NCBI GenBank assembly: GCA_036651575.1
Contig: JAVVXN010000017.1
Coordinates: 1 to 26,436 of the forward strand
Direction of reading: 5' to 3'
DNA length: 26,436 bases
Source of the DNA: JAVWGW01 sp036651575
Lineage (GTDB): Bacteria > Actinomycetota > Coriobacteriia > Coriobacteriales > Eggerthellaceae
Position 1 is the first letter of the stretch. Every line of letters starts with the position of its first letter. Shown piece after piece: positions 6,181-14,292 of this stretch. A program made the translations under genes and the position numbers. The notes beneath the pieces were generated by a model. The model was not told the origin of the DNA, did not search any database, and saw only the letters and a list, made by a program, of their open reading frames with translations.

Positions 6181-7524
6181 ATGAATAACGAGATTTTTCA
6201 GCACGCGCGTGAGGCATATGGAGCAAAGGACTACGAAACGGCTCTCGATGCCTTTACGCAGTGCCTACAGGAACACCCCGAATCTTTGCAGTCTGGTGAA
6301 GCGGGTCTACTCTATCATCAAATCGGCAACTGCCTGGTAAAACTCAACGATTACAACGAAGCCATCCACGCCTACACGCAGGCAACGGCCGATGCGTCCT
6401 ACGATGCCTGTGGGACGGTCAACTACAACCTCGGCATGGCCTATGCGGCCTTGCATGATTACGAAGATGCTCTCCAGCATTTCGAGATCGCCACGTCTGA
6501 TGCAAAGTATGACGCCTCGTATAAAGCTTACTCGAGCATGGGTAATGCTTATTTAAAATTGGGTAAATCGGCGGAAGCCGGTGCGGCGTTTCGTTCGGCA
6601 GCACTCGATGACGCCAATCCCGATCCCACCAAATCGTTACTTAACTTGGGCATTTGCTTCATGGCTCTCAATCGCCCGCTTGACGCGGTTTCCTCGTATG
6701 AGAGCGCCCTGCAATTCGATATGCCTTCCGCTATCAAAAACAAGCTGTACGCCAATCTCGGTCAGGCGTATGTTGCCAGTGGTCAAACGCAAAAAGCGGC
6801 TTCGGCATTTGAGGAAGCACTCGCCGATAAAACCTATTTTTTAAGTGATTCGGCAAGTGTCGACTATCAGCGCGCGGTTGCTGCGGTTGCTGCGGGTACC
6901 TCAGAAATTCCGCCAGTTGAGCTTGCTGCTGACATGTCGGGGCTTGATGTGACTGCCGATGGATCCCCGGTGTATCCCGAAACGGATCAGTACACGGCAA
7001 CCCTTGATCCTTACTACTATCCCGATACGTATGGCGCCGATGATGGATACGCTTCGGGCGGCGAACGTTTCTTCAATGCAAGTGATGAAGAACTGGAGAA
7101 GTGGTCGCGAGGTGTGGCGAAGCAGGATCGCAAACGTCGTAATGTTGGTTTGAAGATTCTCGTGTTTATCATTGTGATTGCGCTGTTGGTGTTTGGCGCC
7201 GGCCTGTTTGCCTACTCGCAAGGCTATGGTTATCCGATGCAGGAAACGGTTGTGCAGCAGCTGTTCGCCGACAAAGATGCTGCAGCAAAAACGTTGTTTG
7301 CAAAAGATTTGAGTGCCGATAAGGTCGAGGGCATGATTGCGCCGATTCAGGCTGACAACTCGATTACGGTCAATGGCGTGGATCGTTCGATGACCAATTC
7401 GGTGGTATACGTAACCGCTCAAACAGCCGAGGGCGGCGACGTCAATTACCAAATTTCTTTGGTGCGTGATGGAATCGGTTGGAAGGTAACCAACGCCGAA
7501 CTCGATTTCGCTTCCCAAAATTAA
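6181..7524 (+). CDS. tetratricopeptide-repeat membrane protein
   Basis: 447-residue protein. Residues about 1-235 are a run of TPR helix pairs, seen in repeats such as GLLYHQIGNCLVKLNDYNEA, NYNLGMAYAALHDYEDALQ, YSSMGNAYLKLGKSAEAG and LYANLGQAYVASGQTQKA. A Pro/Tyr/Asp-rich linker follows, then one membrane segment (about 325-346, KILVFIIVIALLVFGAGLFAY) preceded by KQDRKRR, and a roughly 100-residue C-terminal domain. The positive charges before the helix put the TPR part in the cytoplasm and the small domain outside. The C-terminal domain (VVYVTAQTAEGG..GIGWKVTNAELDF) looks like a small alpha+beta, lumazine/NTF2-like fold, but I cannot assign it. ATG at 6181 follows AAGGA. Likely a scaffold linking cytoplasmic partners to the envelope; function unknown. 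Confidence 0.88.
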   Translation: MNNEIFQHAREAYGAKDYETALDAFTQCLQEHPESLQSGEAGLLYHQIGNCLVKLNDYNEAIHAYTQATADASYDACGTVNYNLGMAYAALHDYEDALQHFEIATSDAKYDASYKAYSSMGNAYLKLGKSAEAGAAFRSAALDDANPDPTKSLLNLGICFMALNRPLDAVSSYESALQFDMPSAIKNKLYANLGQAYVASGQTQKAASAFEEALADKTYFLSDSASVDYQRAVAAVAAGTSEIPPVELAADMSGLDVTADGSPVYPETDQYTATLDPYYYPDTYGADDGYASGGERFFNASDEELEKWSRGVAKQDRKRRNVGLKILVFIIVIALLVFGAGLFAYSQGYGYPMQETVVQQLFADKDAAAKTLFAKDLSADKVEGMIAPIQADNSITVNGVDRSMTNSVVYVTAQTAEGGDVNYQISLVRDGIGWKVTNAELDFASQN

Positions 7525-7630
7525 ATTTCGGCTGCAATCGATGCGGCAGGGTGAAACCTTTGTGTTCCGTGGTCTTGTGTGTCTTGGACACGAAAAAATA
7601 ACACGGAGTGCGAAGGGGCCAGCGGCATCT

Positions 7631-7660
7631 TTGACCCGGGTTTATGGATAGGTGTTAACA
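7631..7660 (+). promoter_or_regulatory. possible ndk promoter
   Basis: TTGACC at 7631-7636 and TTAACA at 7655-7660 are spaced 18 bases apart, 32 bases before the ndk start. The -35 is good, the -10 is poor. The rest of the 7525-7691 gap holds only a short GTGTC-TTG-GACAC hairpin near 7578-7594 without a T-tract. Confidence 0.3.
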
Positions 7661-7691
7661 GTGAACAGGTACTACGAAAGGATTACAACTT

Positions 7692-8096
7692 ATGGCACTT
7701 CAGAAAACGTACATCATGATAAAGCCCGACGGCGTCCGCAACGGCCACGTCGGTGAAATCGTCAACCGTTTTGAGCGCGCGGGCTTACGCTTTGAGCGCA
7801 TGGAGTTGGGCATGGTCACGATTGATCAGGCGAAGGCGAACTACGCCGAACACGAAGGCAAGCCGTTCTATGATGGCTTGGTAAGCTACATCACCTCAGG
7901 TCCCGTAGTCAAGATGGTTATTTCCGGTGAAGGCGCCGTTGCGAAGTGCCGCTCTTTGATGGGTGCCACTGACCCTGCTGCCGCAGCCCCCGGCACGATT
8001 CGTGGCGATTTCGGTCTCGTTATGGACGAAAATGTCATTCATGGTTCAGACTCTCCAGAATCTGCTGAGCGCGAAATGGGCATCTTTTTCGCCTAA
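7692..8096 (+). CDS. ndk: nucleoside-diphosphate kinase
   Basis: 134-residue NDK that passes the gamma phosphate of ATP to other (d)NDPs through a phospho-histidine. Motifs: TYIMIKPDGVRNGHVGEI at the N-terminus with the nucleotide Lys11, GATDPAAAAPGTIRGDFG, and the active-site NVIHGSDSPESAEREMGIFF with His117. Length is the usual bacterial short form. ATG at 7692 follows GAAAGGA at about nine bases. It precedes the hydrogenase operon by 72 bases with no clear terminator, so some readthrough into hydB is possible. Confidence 0.97.
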   Translation: MALQKTYIMIKPDGVRNGHVGEIVNRFERAGLRFERMELGMVTIDQAKANYAEHEGKPFYDGLVSYITSGPVVKMVISGEGAVAKCRSLMGATDPAAAAPGTIRGDFGLVMDENVIHGSDSPESAEREMGIFFA

Positions 8097-8168
8097 GCGC
8101 CCGTCAGTCGATTCTTTGTCCGTCCGAACGAGGAATACCCGTGAGAAGATGAGAAAAGGATAGGCTGT

Positions 8169-9206
8169 ATGCTATATCGTGTTATCGATGCTACAGAGCT
8201 GCCAGCACTTGTCTCTGCATTCATGGATTCGTATGAAGTCGTAGCTCCGGTCAAATGTGACCAGGGCTACGCTTTTGAAGCCATTGAATCGCCAGATGAA
8301 GTTGTGCTGGATTATGTCTCGACGATCGTGTCTCCGAAAAAATATTTTCTCCCTCCCAAAGAAACGCTTTTCAAATTCAACGTGCAGGAAAACGAAGTCG
8401 TCGACTACGCGGTCGAAATCACGCCGCGGGTTATTTTTGGCGCTCATGCGTGTGATATCAACGCGCTGAATCGTCTCGATTTGGTGTTTAAGGATGGACG
8501 CTATCCCGATCCTTATTACGTGGCACGCCGTGAAGCGACGCTGATTGTCGGCATCAGCTGTATGCCGGGAGAAAATTGCTTCTGCCACTTGTGGGGCAGC
8601 GATGAAGCGCGCTTTGGCTATGACTTGTTCTTGCAGGATATCGGCGGTTGCTATCTGGTCAGCATGAGCAGCGTTGAAGCGGCGAATATCCTTGAAGCGG
8701 CTTGCGAGGTGCGCGAAGCGACCGACGAAGACCGCATTCAGTTCCGTCATGCTACGCGTCGCCGCCAGGAAAGCTTTAATGCAGACATTCCTGACATTCA
8801 AGAAGTCGCCATGCTGATGGATGCTTTCCATAAGGACCCCTTCTGGGAAGAGCTGGGCGGCCGTTGTCTTTCGTGCACAGCTTGCTCGGCGGTGTGTCCG
8901 ACCTGTTTTTGTTTTGACATTCAAGACACGCTTGATCCTTCGGGTGAAACCGGGGTGCGCGAACGCGCGTGGGATTCGTGTACGGCTCCGCAGTTTGCCG
9001 AAGTTGCGGGCAATCATAACTTCCGCGAAACCGGACGGTGGCGTGTTCGACATCGTTTCTATCACAAGCTCAATGGTTTTCTTGCCAACTACGACCGTAT
9101 GCTCTGCGTGGGCTGCGGACGGTGTGTGACCGCTTGTAAGGCGCGCATCAATCCGATCGAAGTACTGCAATTTTTTGAACGAAAGGGGGCCGAAGATGGT
9201 AAATAG
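8169..9206 (+). CDS. hydB: group 3b [NiFe] hydrogenase/sulfhydrogenase beta subunit (HydB), 4Fe-4S protein
   Basis: 345-residue electron-transfer subunit that links the FAD subunit HydG to the [NiFe] module. Family features: GAHACDINALNRLD in the N-terminal half, CMPGENCFCHLW, and two ferredoxin-type cluster sites in the C-terminal third: C-x2-C-x2-C-x3-C at Cys233, 236, 239, 243 and again at Cys313, 316, 319, 323. It is also homologous to AsrA of anaerobic sulfite reductase, but the next three genes include both [NiFe] subunits, which fixes the role as hydrogenase. ATG at 8169 follows AAAAGGA at an eight-base spacing. It overlaps hydG by 11 bases. First gene of the hydB-hydG-hydD-hydA operon, the same order as in archaeal sulfhydrogenase. 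Confidence 0.92.
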   Translation: MLYRVIDATELPALVSAFMDSYEVVAPVKCDQGYAFEAIESPDEVVLDYVSTIVSPKKYFLPPKETLFKFNVQENEVVDYAVEITPRVIFGAHACDINALNRLDLVFKDGRYPDPYYVARREATLIVGISCMPGENCFCHLWGSDEARFGYDLFLQDIGGCYLVSMSSVEAANILEAACEVREATDEDRIQFRHATRRRQESFNADIPDIQEVAMLMDAFHKDPFWEELGGRCLSCTACSAVCPTCFCFDIQDTLDPSGETGVRERAWDSCTAPQFAEVAGNHNFRETGRWRVRHRFYHKLNGFLANYDRMLCVGCGRCVTACKARINPIEVLQFFERKGAEDGK

Positions 9207-10107
9207 CTGCGCGGTTTCAACAGTGCAAGTTGCTCCTCTCGCCGAGTATGCGCCGCCTTTATCGGGGGCCGATATGGTAGCGGCAAATCCCTATCGTCCT
9301 TGGCCGGCCCGTATCACTTCCATTACCGAGCTGACGGCAACCGAAAAACTCTTCGAATTTCGTATCATTGATGAGCGGATTCGGGAAGCGTTTCACCACA
9401 GCCCGGGCCAGTTTGTCGAAGTGAGTCTTTTTGGCATCGGGGAAGCTCCCATTTCCATTTCGGGTTCGCCCTCGAAGCAGGGCTTTATCGAGCTGTGCGT
9501 CCGTCGTACCGGTGAAGTGACCGATGTGCTGCACAGGATGCAGTGTGGCGATATCGTGGGATTGCGAGGGCCTTTTGGCCGCGGTTTTCCCTTTGAGGAA
9601 ATGAAGGGCCACGATATTTTATGTGTCGCCGGCGGTCTTGGAATCGCGCCTTTACGGTCGCTTATCAACAATATTCACGACGAGCGCAGTGAATTTGGCA
9701 AGGTCACCATCATTTACGGATCGAGAAATCCTTCCGAGGTGATGTTTCGTGACCAATTTGAAATGTGGCGTCATCGCAAGGACTTTGATTTGTATCTGAC
9801 CGTCGATGAGCCCGATGATACCTGGGATGGGGAAGTGGGGCTGGTCACTAAGCCGTTCGCGCATCTTGATATCGATCCTTCGAATACGTATGGCGCCATC
9901 TGTGGCCCTCCGGTCATGTATCGGTTTGTTATCGACGAAATGCGCAAGAAGGCTATCAGCTACGATCATATCTACGTCAGCTTCGAACGTCATATGAAGT
10001 GCGGCATGGGTAAATGTGGCCACTGTCAAATTGGGCATCAGTATGTTTGCATCGATGGTCCGGTGTTTAATTATTGGGAAGCAAAAAATATTCAGGGGTC
10101 GATGTAG
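9196..10107 (+). CDS. hydG: group 3b [NiFe] hydrogenase gamma subunit (HydG), FAD/NAD(P)-binding
   Basis: 303-residue ferredoxin-NADP reductase-type subunit where NAD(P)H meets the complex. Order: FAD-binding barrel with SPGQFVEVSLFG and APISISGSP, the Gly-rich LRGPFGRGFP loop, the pyridine-nucleotide domain with VAGGLGIAPLRSL and ICGPPVMYR, and a C-terminal [2Fe-2S] site C-x4-C-x2-C-x7-C at Cys269, 274, 277, 285. The chosen start is ATG at 9196, six bases after GAAAGGGGG; it overlaps the end of hydB. The homologue AsrB has the same architecture, but context points to hydrogenase. The preference for NADH or NADPH is not decided by what can be seen. Confidence 0.92.
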   Translation: MVNSCAVSTVQVAPLAEYAPPLSGADMVAANPYRPWPARITSITELTATEKLFEFRIIDERIREAFHHSPGQFVEVSLFGIGEAPISISGSPSKQGFIELCVRRTGEVTDVLHRMQCGDIVGLRGPFGRGFPFEEMKGHDILCVAGGLGIAPLRSLINNIHDERSEFGKVTIIYGSRNPSEVMFRDQFEMWRHRKDFDLYLTVDEPDDTWDGEVGLVTKPFAHLDIDPSNTYGAICGPPVMYRFVIDEMRKKAISYDHIYVSFERHMKCGMGKCGHCQIGHQYVCIDGPVFNYWEAKNIQGSM

Positions 10108-10108
10108 A

Positions 10109-10894
10109 ATGTCTGCCTATTGTATTGCGGGTGAAGAAAAACCACGTCCTCCTCGGGTTGTCGTGATGGGCTTGGCAAGTTGTTTTGGCTGCCAGTTGCA
10201 AATTACCAATGTCGAATCGCATTTGCTTGAAGTGCTTGGGCAGATTGATCTGCAGTATTGGCAACTTGCTTCAAGCGGTCATATGCCCGATGAATTCGAT
10301 GTGGCTATCATCGAAGGGGCAGTTACGACCGAAGAAGCGCTTTCTACCGTGCGCGAACTGCGCGCAAAGGCAAAGGTTGTCATTGCGGTGGGGGCTTGCG
10401 CGAACACGGCGGGTATCCCCGGTATGGCCGCCGAAAACCATGGCGAACGTTCGGCTCAGGTCTATGAGGAGTTGCCGCAGGCGGCGGGTCATCTGGTGGC
10501 TCCGCGCAGCGTGCCTTCGGTGATCGACGTTGATTATCAGGTGCTCTGTTGTCCGATTGATTCGCTTGAGTTTATCGAAGTGCTGACGCGCGCCCTGTAT
10601 GGATCGAATAGAACCATCACTTCCCGTACCATGTGCGGTGATTGCAAGCGCAACGAAACAACGTGTTTTTACAACAAGCAAACCGTGTGTCTCGGTCTGG
10701 TCACGACGGCGGGTTGTAATGCACGCTGTGTCAATCTTGGTCGTCCGTGCAACGGCTGCAGAGGCCTTTCTCCTGATGCTAATTTAGCGTCGGCGCGAGA
10801 AACCGTTGCCCGCTACGGACTCGATGTTGCCGAATTTGATAAGGCGTTGGAGATGTTTAATCAGACCAACCCCGCTCTTCAAGAAAAGGAATAG
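10109..10894 (+). CDS. hydD: [NiFe] hydrogenase small (delta) subunit, HydD
   Basis: 261-residue small subunit carrying the Fe-S relay to the Ni-Fe site. The proximal cluster ligands are recognisable: ASCFGCQ (Cys25, Cys28), GACANTAGIPG (Cys97) and LCCPID (Cys147/148). The C-terminal third holds eight more cysteines (176, 179, 186, 194, 203, 207, 214, 217), enough for two further [4Fe-4S] clusters. There is no Tat signal, so the enzyme is cytoplasmic, as expected for group 3. ATG at 10109 starts one base after the hydG stop, with AGGGG upstream; a longer frame back to 10016 lies wholly inside hydG and is not used. Confidence 0.93.
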   Translation: MSAYCIAGEEKPRPPRVVVMGLASCFGCQLQITNVESHLLEVLGQIDLQYWQLASSGHMPDEFDVAIIEGAVTTEEALSTVRELRAKAKVVIAVGACANTAGIPGMAAENHGERSAQVYEELPQAAGHLVAPRSVPSVIDVDYQVLCCPIDSLEFIEVLTRALYGSNRTITSRTMCGDCKRNETTCFYNKQTVCLGLVTTAGCNARCVNLGRPCNGCRGLSPDANLASARETVARYGLDVAEFDKALEMFNQTNPALQEKE

Positions 10895-10899
10895 CTCTT

Positions 10900-12183
10900 A
10901 TGACGAAAACCGCTATCAGTGTCGATCATATTGCCCGTATCGAGGGTCACGGCAACGTGCGTGTCGTCATCGAAAACGGCGTGGTTGAGACCGTTGAAAT
11001 GAATGTGGTCGAACCGGCTCGCCTGTTTGAGAGCATGGTGCGCAACCGGAGCTATTCAGAAGTGTCTTATATCTCTTCGCGTATTTGCGGTATCTGTTCT
11101 GCGAGTCACGTGGTGACTGACCTCAAGGCGATCGAGCGCATCTTTGGCGTGCAGGTCAGCAATCGCACGCAGGCGTTGCGCGAACTTCTCGTCTACGGAT
11201 CTTATTTGCAAAACCACGCGACGCATCTTTTTGTGTTCGCCGCTCCCGACTTCGTGGGGATGCCCAGCGTGTTTCCGCTTGCCGAAACGAATCCACCTCT
11301 TTTTGAGCAGGCTTTGGGCTTAAAGGCGCTCGGCAACGAACTGTGTACCAAGATCGGGGGGCGCAGCGTGCACCCCATCACGGCCGTCGTCGGTGGATTT
11401 ACCCATGAAATCACCGCGAATGAGTATCTTGAATTGGCTGACAAGATGGATGCCATGATGCCGTTTGCCCTCGAAGCGGTTGATCTGTTTGATTCCTTTG
11501 CGCTACCGCCGCTGAAAAGCGAAGGCGATATGCTGGCGATGATCGACGAAAGCCATTATGCGGTGCAGCGATCCGATACCGCGACGTTTCTTAAGGCCGG
11601 CGTCACCTTTGATGCCAATGACGTCAACGAACAGCTTGAAGAATACGAGGTTTCTCATTCCGCGGCGAAGTTTGCCCGTGTCAAGAAGACGAAGAAGCCT
11701 TACATGACCTGTGCTCTTGCGCGCATCAATGCCTCCTGGGGCCTTTTGAGCTCCCAGGCAAAAGTGGCAGCGGCCAAAGTGGGACTTCGCCCTCCCGAGA
11801 CCAACCCTCTGATGAACAACGTGGCGCAAGCGGTTGAAGTCGTCGATGCGCTTGAGCGCTGTGCTCGTATTTGTCGCGATCTGGCCCGAGGTGAGGGCTC
11901 GTCGCAGCCGGTTGATTTTAAGGTGCGTGCAGGTCGTGCCGTCGGTTTCACCGAAGCCCCCCGTGGCGCGCTCTTTCACGATCTCGAGCTCGACGATGAT
12001 GGACGCGTGGTGCACGCTTCCATCATCACGCCGACCGCGCAAAACGTCGCCAACCTTGAAGCGGACATGCGTCAGCTGGCCGAATATCTTTCCGCTCGCA
12101 AAACGGATGAAGACGCGATCCGTTTGGAGATCGAAAAACTGGTGCGTGCCTACGATCCGTGTCTTTCGTGCAGCGTTCATTAG
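10900..12183 (+). CDS. hydA: [NiFe] hydrogenase large (alpha) subunit, HydA, without C-terminal extension
   Basis: 427-residue catalytic subunit that holds the Ni-Fe(CN)2CO site and splits or makes H2. The N-terminal L1 motif is SRICGIC with Cys63 and Cys66; the C-terminal L2 motif is DPCLSCSVH with Cys421, Cys424 and His427. The N-terminal IARIEGHG is also typical. The stop codon TAG comes directly after the last His, so the usual C-terminal peptide removed by a maturation protease is missing. Five bases separate it from hydD; AAAAGGA lies upstream of the ATG. Group 3b placement rests on the hydBGDA gene order and subunit types. No hyp maturation genes lie in this window. Confidence 0.94.
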   Translation: MTKTAISVDHIARIEGHGNVRVVIENGVVETVEMNVVEPARLFESMVRNRSYSEVSYISSRICGICSASHVVTDLKAIERIFGVQVSNRTQALRELLVYGSYLQNHATHLFVFAAPDFVGMPSVFPLAETNPPLFEQALGLKALGNELCTKIGGRSVHPITAVVGGFTHEITANEYLELADKMDAMMPFALEAVDLFDSFALPPLKSEGDMLAMIDESHYAVQRSDTATFLKAGVTFDANDVNEQLEEYEVSHSAAKFARVKKTKKPYMTCALARINASWGLLSSQAKVAAAKVGLRPPETNPLMNNVAQAVEVVDALERCARICRDLARGEGSSQPVDFKVRAGRAVGFTEAPRGALFHDLELDDDGRVVHASIITPTAQNVANLEADMRQLAEYLSARKTDEDAIRLEIEKLVRAYDPCLSCSVH

Positions 12184-12253
12184 TCAGGCGCACGGCGGTA
12201 AGTCTTTTGCTGTATGCCCCACGTGTGGATTTTCCGCAAGCGAATTGCCCCTG

Positions 12254-12262
12254 TGATAGAAT
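12254..12262 (+). promoter_or_regulatory. extended -10 promoter upstream of mreB
   Basis: TGATAGAAT (TG at 12254-12255, -10 TAGAAT at 12257-12262) is an extended -10 element 40 bases before the mreB start, with no good -35. Its position after the hydrogenase stop makes it the likely start of the shape-gene transcript. A very similar TGTGATAGAGT precedes the LuxR gene at 24627-24637. Confidence 0.45.
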
Positions 12263-12301
12263 GCAGATTCGAACATTTTGAGATTTAAGGGGTTAGCCTT
12301 T

Positions 12302-13348
12302 ATGTCGTTTTTAGATATGTTCACGGGTCAGATGTCTTCCGATATGGCAATCGACCTGGGAACTGCAAATACTTTGGTGGCTATCACGGGCGAGGGCATC
12401 GTTATTAACGAGCCCTCCGTTGTGGCGATTGAGAAAAGCACGCATCGCGTGTTGGCGGTTGGTCATGAAGCGAAAAATATGATCAACCATACACCCGATG
12501 CTTTTTCGGCAGAACACCCGCTCCACGATGGGGTTATCGCTGATTACGATGTGACCGAGGCCATGCTTTCGGCTTTCATCAATCGAGCTCAAACGCGTAA
12601 ATACCCCTGGCAACCCAAGCCGCGCATCGTCGTGTGTATCCCCTGCGGGGCCACCTCGGTTGAAAAACGCGCCGTGTTTGAAGCAACCATCCAGGCGGGC
12701 GCGCGTCAGGCATACCTCATCGAAGAACCGATGGCGGCCGCTATGGGCGCCGATCTACCCGTAACCGAACCGACCGGTTCGATGGTCGTCGATATTGGCG
12801 GCGGCACGACGGAAGTGGCGGTTATTTCGCTGGGGGGCATCGTGACCTCGTCTTCTCTGCGTCTGGCGGGCAACCGTATGGATGAAGCGATCGCTATGCA
12901 TCTGCGCGATTTACTCGGTATTAAAATTGGCGAACGCACGGCTGAAATCATCAAGATTAAAATCGGTTCCATCTTGCCTTTTGAGGATGGCCGCGAACGC
13001 GATATGATCATTTCCGGTCAAGATGTGGTCACCGAACAGCCGAAGGAAGTTACGATTCAGTCTGAGGATGTGCGTGCTGCGCTGCAGGCTCCCATAGACG
13101 AAATGGTCATCCACATCAAAGAGACTTTCAAAAAGACCAATCCCGACCTGGCCTCCGATATCATTTCAAATGGCATCTTGCTCACCGGTGGCGGTGGCTT
13201 GCTTGCGGGCCTCGATCGCTACTTGACGCAAAAACTTGAAATCCCTGTTTGGGTGAGCGAAACTGCGTTGACCAACGTGGTTGCCGGTTGTCTGAAAGTG
13301 CTTGAAACGCCAACTGCGCTCAAGCAAACCCTGATGCGTTCTAAGTAA
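12302..13348 (+). CDS. mreB: rod shape-determining protein MreB
   Basis: 348-residue bacterial actin that forms membrane-associated filaments guiding side-wall synthesis. Actin-fold ATP motifs are intact: phosphate 1 AIDLGTANT (16-24), DGVIADYD (77-84), IEEPMAAAMGA (140-150), phosphate 2 VDIGGGTTEV (163-172) and the adenosine motif LLTGGGGLLAGLD near residue 298. N-terminal MSFLDMFTG resembles the short segment used to contact the membrane. ATG at 12302 follows AAGGGG. It is the first gene of a compact run with mreC, mreD, mrdA and rodA. Confidence 0.96.
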   Translation: MSFLDMFTGQMSSDMAIDLGTANTLVAITGEGIVINEPSVVAIEKSTHRVLAVGHEAKNMINHTPDAFSAEHPLHDGVIADYDVTEAMLSAFINRAQTRKYPWQPKPRIVVCIPCGATSVEKRAVFEATIQAGARQAYLIEEPMAAAMGADLPVTEPTGSMVVDIGGGTTEVAVISLGGIVTSSSLRLAGNRMDEAIAMHLRDLLGIKIGERTAEIIKIKIGSILPFEDGRERDMIISGQDVVTEQPKEVTIQSEDVRAALQAPIDEMVIHIKETFKKTNPDLASDIISNGILLTGGGGLLAGLDRYLTQKLEIPVWVSETALTNVVAGCLKVLETPTALKQTLMRSK

Positions 13349-13362
13349 AGGCGTTTTTCATT

Positions 13363-14292
13363 ATGGCGCTGAAATTTAATGAAAAATCTTCAGCGATAAG
13401 CGGCCCCGTGCTGCTGATCGTTTTATTGGTTCTGTCAATTGCGATGGTAACTTTGTATGCCCGTGAAGGCGCCAATGGTCTTTTACATACGGTGCAAAAT
13501 GCGACCTCTGCGATTTCGGCACCCTTCGGGTTCGTCGGTTCACTTGCGGGCTCTGCGGGCGATTCGGCGGGCAAAGCAGTGGGAAATGCAACGGCTTCCG
13601 ACGCGTCGCTCAATGGCTTGAAGCAGCAAAATGAAGAGTTGCGTTCCATGATTTCTCAGCTGGAAGAATACAAGCACGAAGCCCAGCGTCTACAGGGTTT
13701 ATTGGATGTCAAAGAGGCCAATGTCCTTGAAACCGTTTCCGCGCGGGTGATTGGTCGTTCGAGCCAGTCGTGGAACCAGGTTATCACGATCGATCAGGGT
13801 GAAAACGCAGGCGTGCAAAGCGGCCTGTGCGTGATGGGTCCGACGGGGCTTGTCGGTCAGGTTATTGCGACGACACCCTTTACGGCCGATGTGCGATTGC
13901 TGACCGATCAACAATCGGGTGTGGCGGCGCTTGTTCAATCAAATCGTGCTGAGGGTATCGTGCGTGGATCGCTTGAGGGTCTTCTGTATCTGGAAGACGT
14001 TACCACCGATGCGGAAATCAAGGTTGGCGATGTCGTGGTGACCTCGGGGCTCGGCGGAGGGTTTGCGCGTGGTTTGATCGTGGGAAACGTCGTCAAGGTC
14101 GAGCAAAAGCAGGGTGACGCAACGCGTAAAATTATCGTTACGCCGAATGCGACGACGAAATCGCTCGAAGAAGTGCTCGTGGTGACCAAGATGGGTTCTG
14201 AGGGTGCGGCTGCCGAATCTGCCGCAGCAGCTCCGGCGAGCGGTGCGTCGACAAAACAGACGAACACGCCGGATGGGGGAGGTGATGCATGA
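13363..14292 (+). CDS. mreC: rod shape-determining protein MreC
   Basis: 309-residue bitopic protein. A single N-terminal membrane helix (about 15-32, PVLLIVLLVLSIAMVTLYA) is followed by a linker, a coiled coil (about 84-115, LKQQNEELRSMISQLEEYKHE) and the two beta-barrel domains, with the family stretches ARVIGRSSQSWNQVITIDQG, MGPTGLVGQV and LLTDQQSGVAALV. The C-terminus is a low-complexity Ala/Ser tail. MreC connects MreB and MreD to PBP2 and activates it. The gene starts 14 bases after mreB and its stop overlaps the mreD start (ATGA). Confidence 0.94.
   Translation: MALKFNEKSSAISGPVLLIVLLVLSIAMVTLYAREGANGLLHTVQNATSAISAPFGFVGSLAGSAGDSAGKAVGNATASDASLNGLKQQNEELRSMISQLEEYKHEAQRLQGLLDVKEANVLETVSARVIGRSSQSWNQVITIDQGENAGVQSGLCVMGPTGLVGQVIATTPFTADVRLLTDQQSGVAALVQSNRAEGIVRGSLEGLLYLEDVTTDAEIKVGDVVVTSGLGGGFARGLIVGNVVKVEQKQGDATRKIIVTPNATTKSLEEVLVVTKMGSEGAAAESAAAAPASGASTKQTNTPDGGGDA

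Noticed and set aside
5299..6204. 301-codon open frame on the minus strand opposite the cyclophilin
   Set aside because: It runs across the tRNA-Arg gene and the whole cyclophilin gene, and its protein shows no recognisable domain.
8172..9170. 332-codon open frame on the minus strand opposite hydB
   Set aside because: The plus strand encodes a clear HydB with two cysteine cluster motifs; the minus frame has no RBS, no family resemblance and is a mirror of codon bias.
12181..12200. Possible frameshift or lost extension at the hydA stop
   Set aside because: The next in-frame codons give only SGARR before a stop and other frames show nothing like a hydrogenase C-terminal peptide, so the short end looks real.
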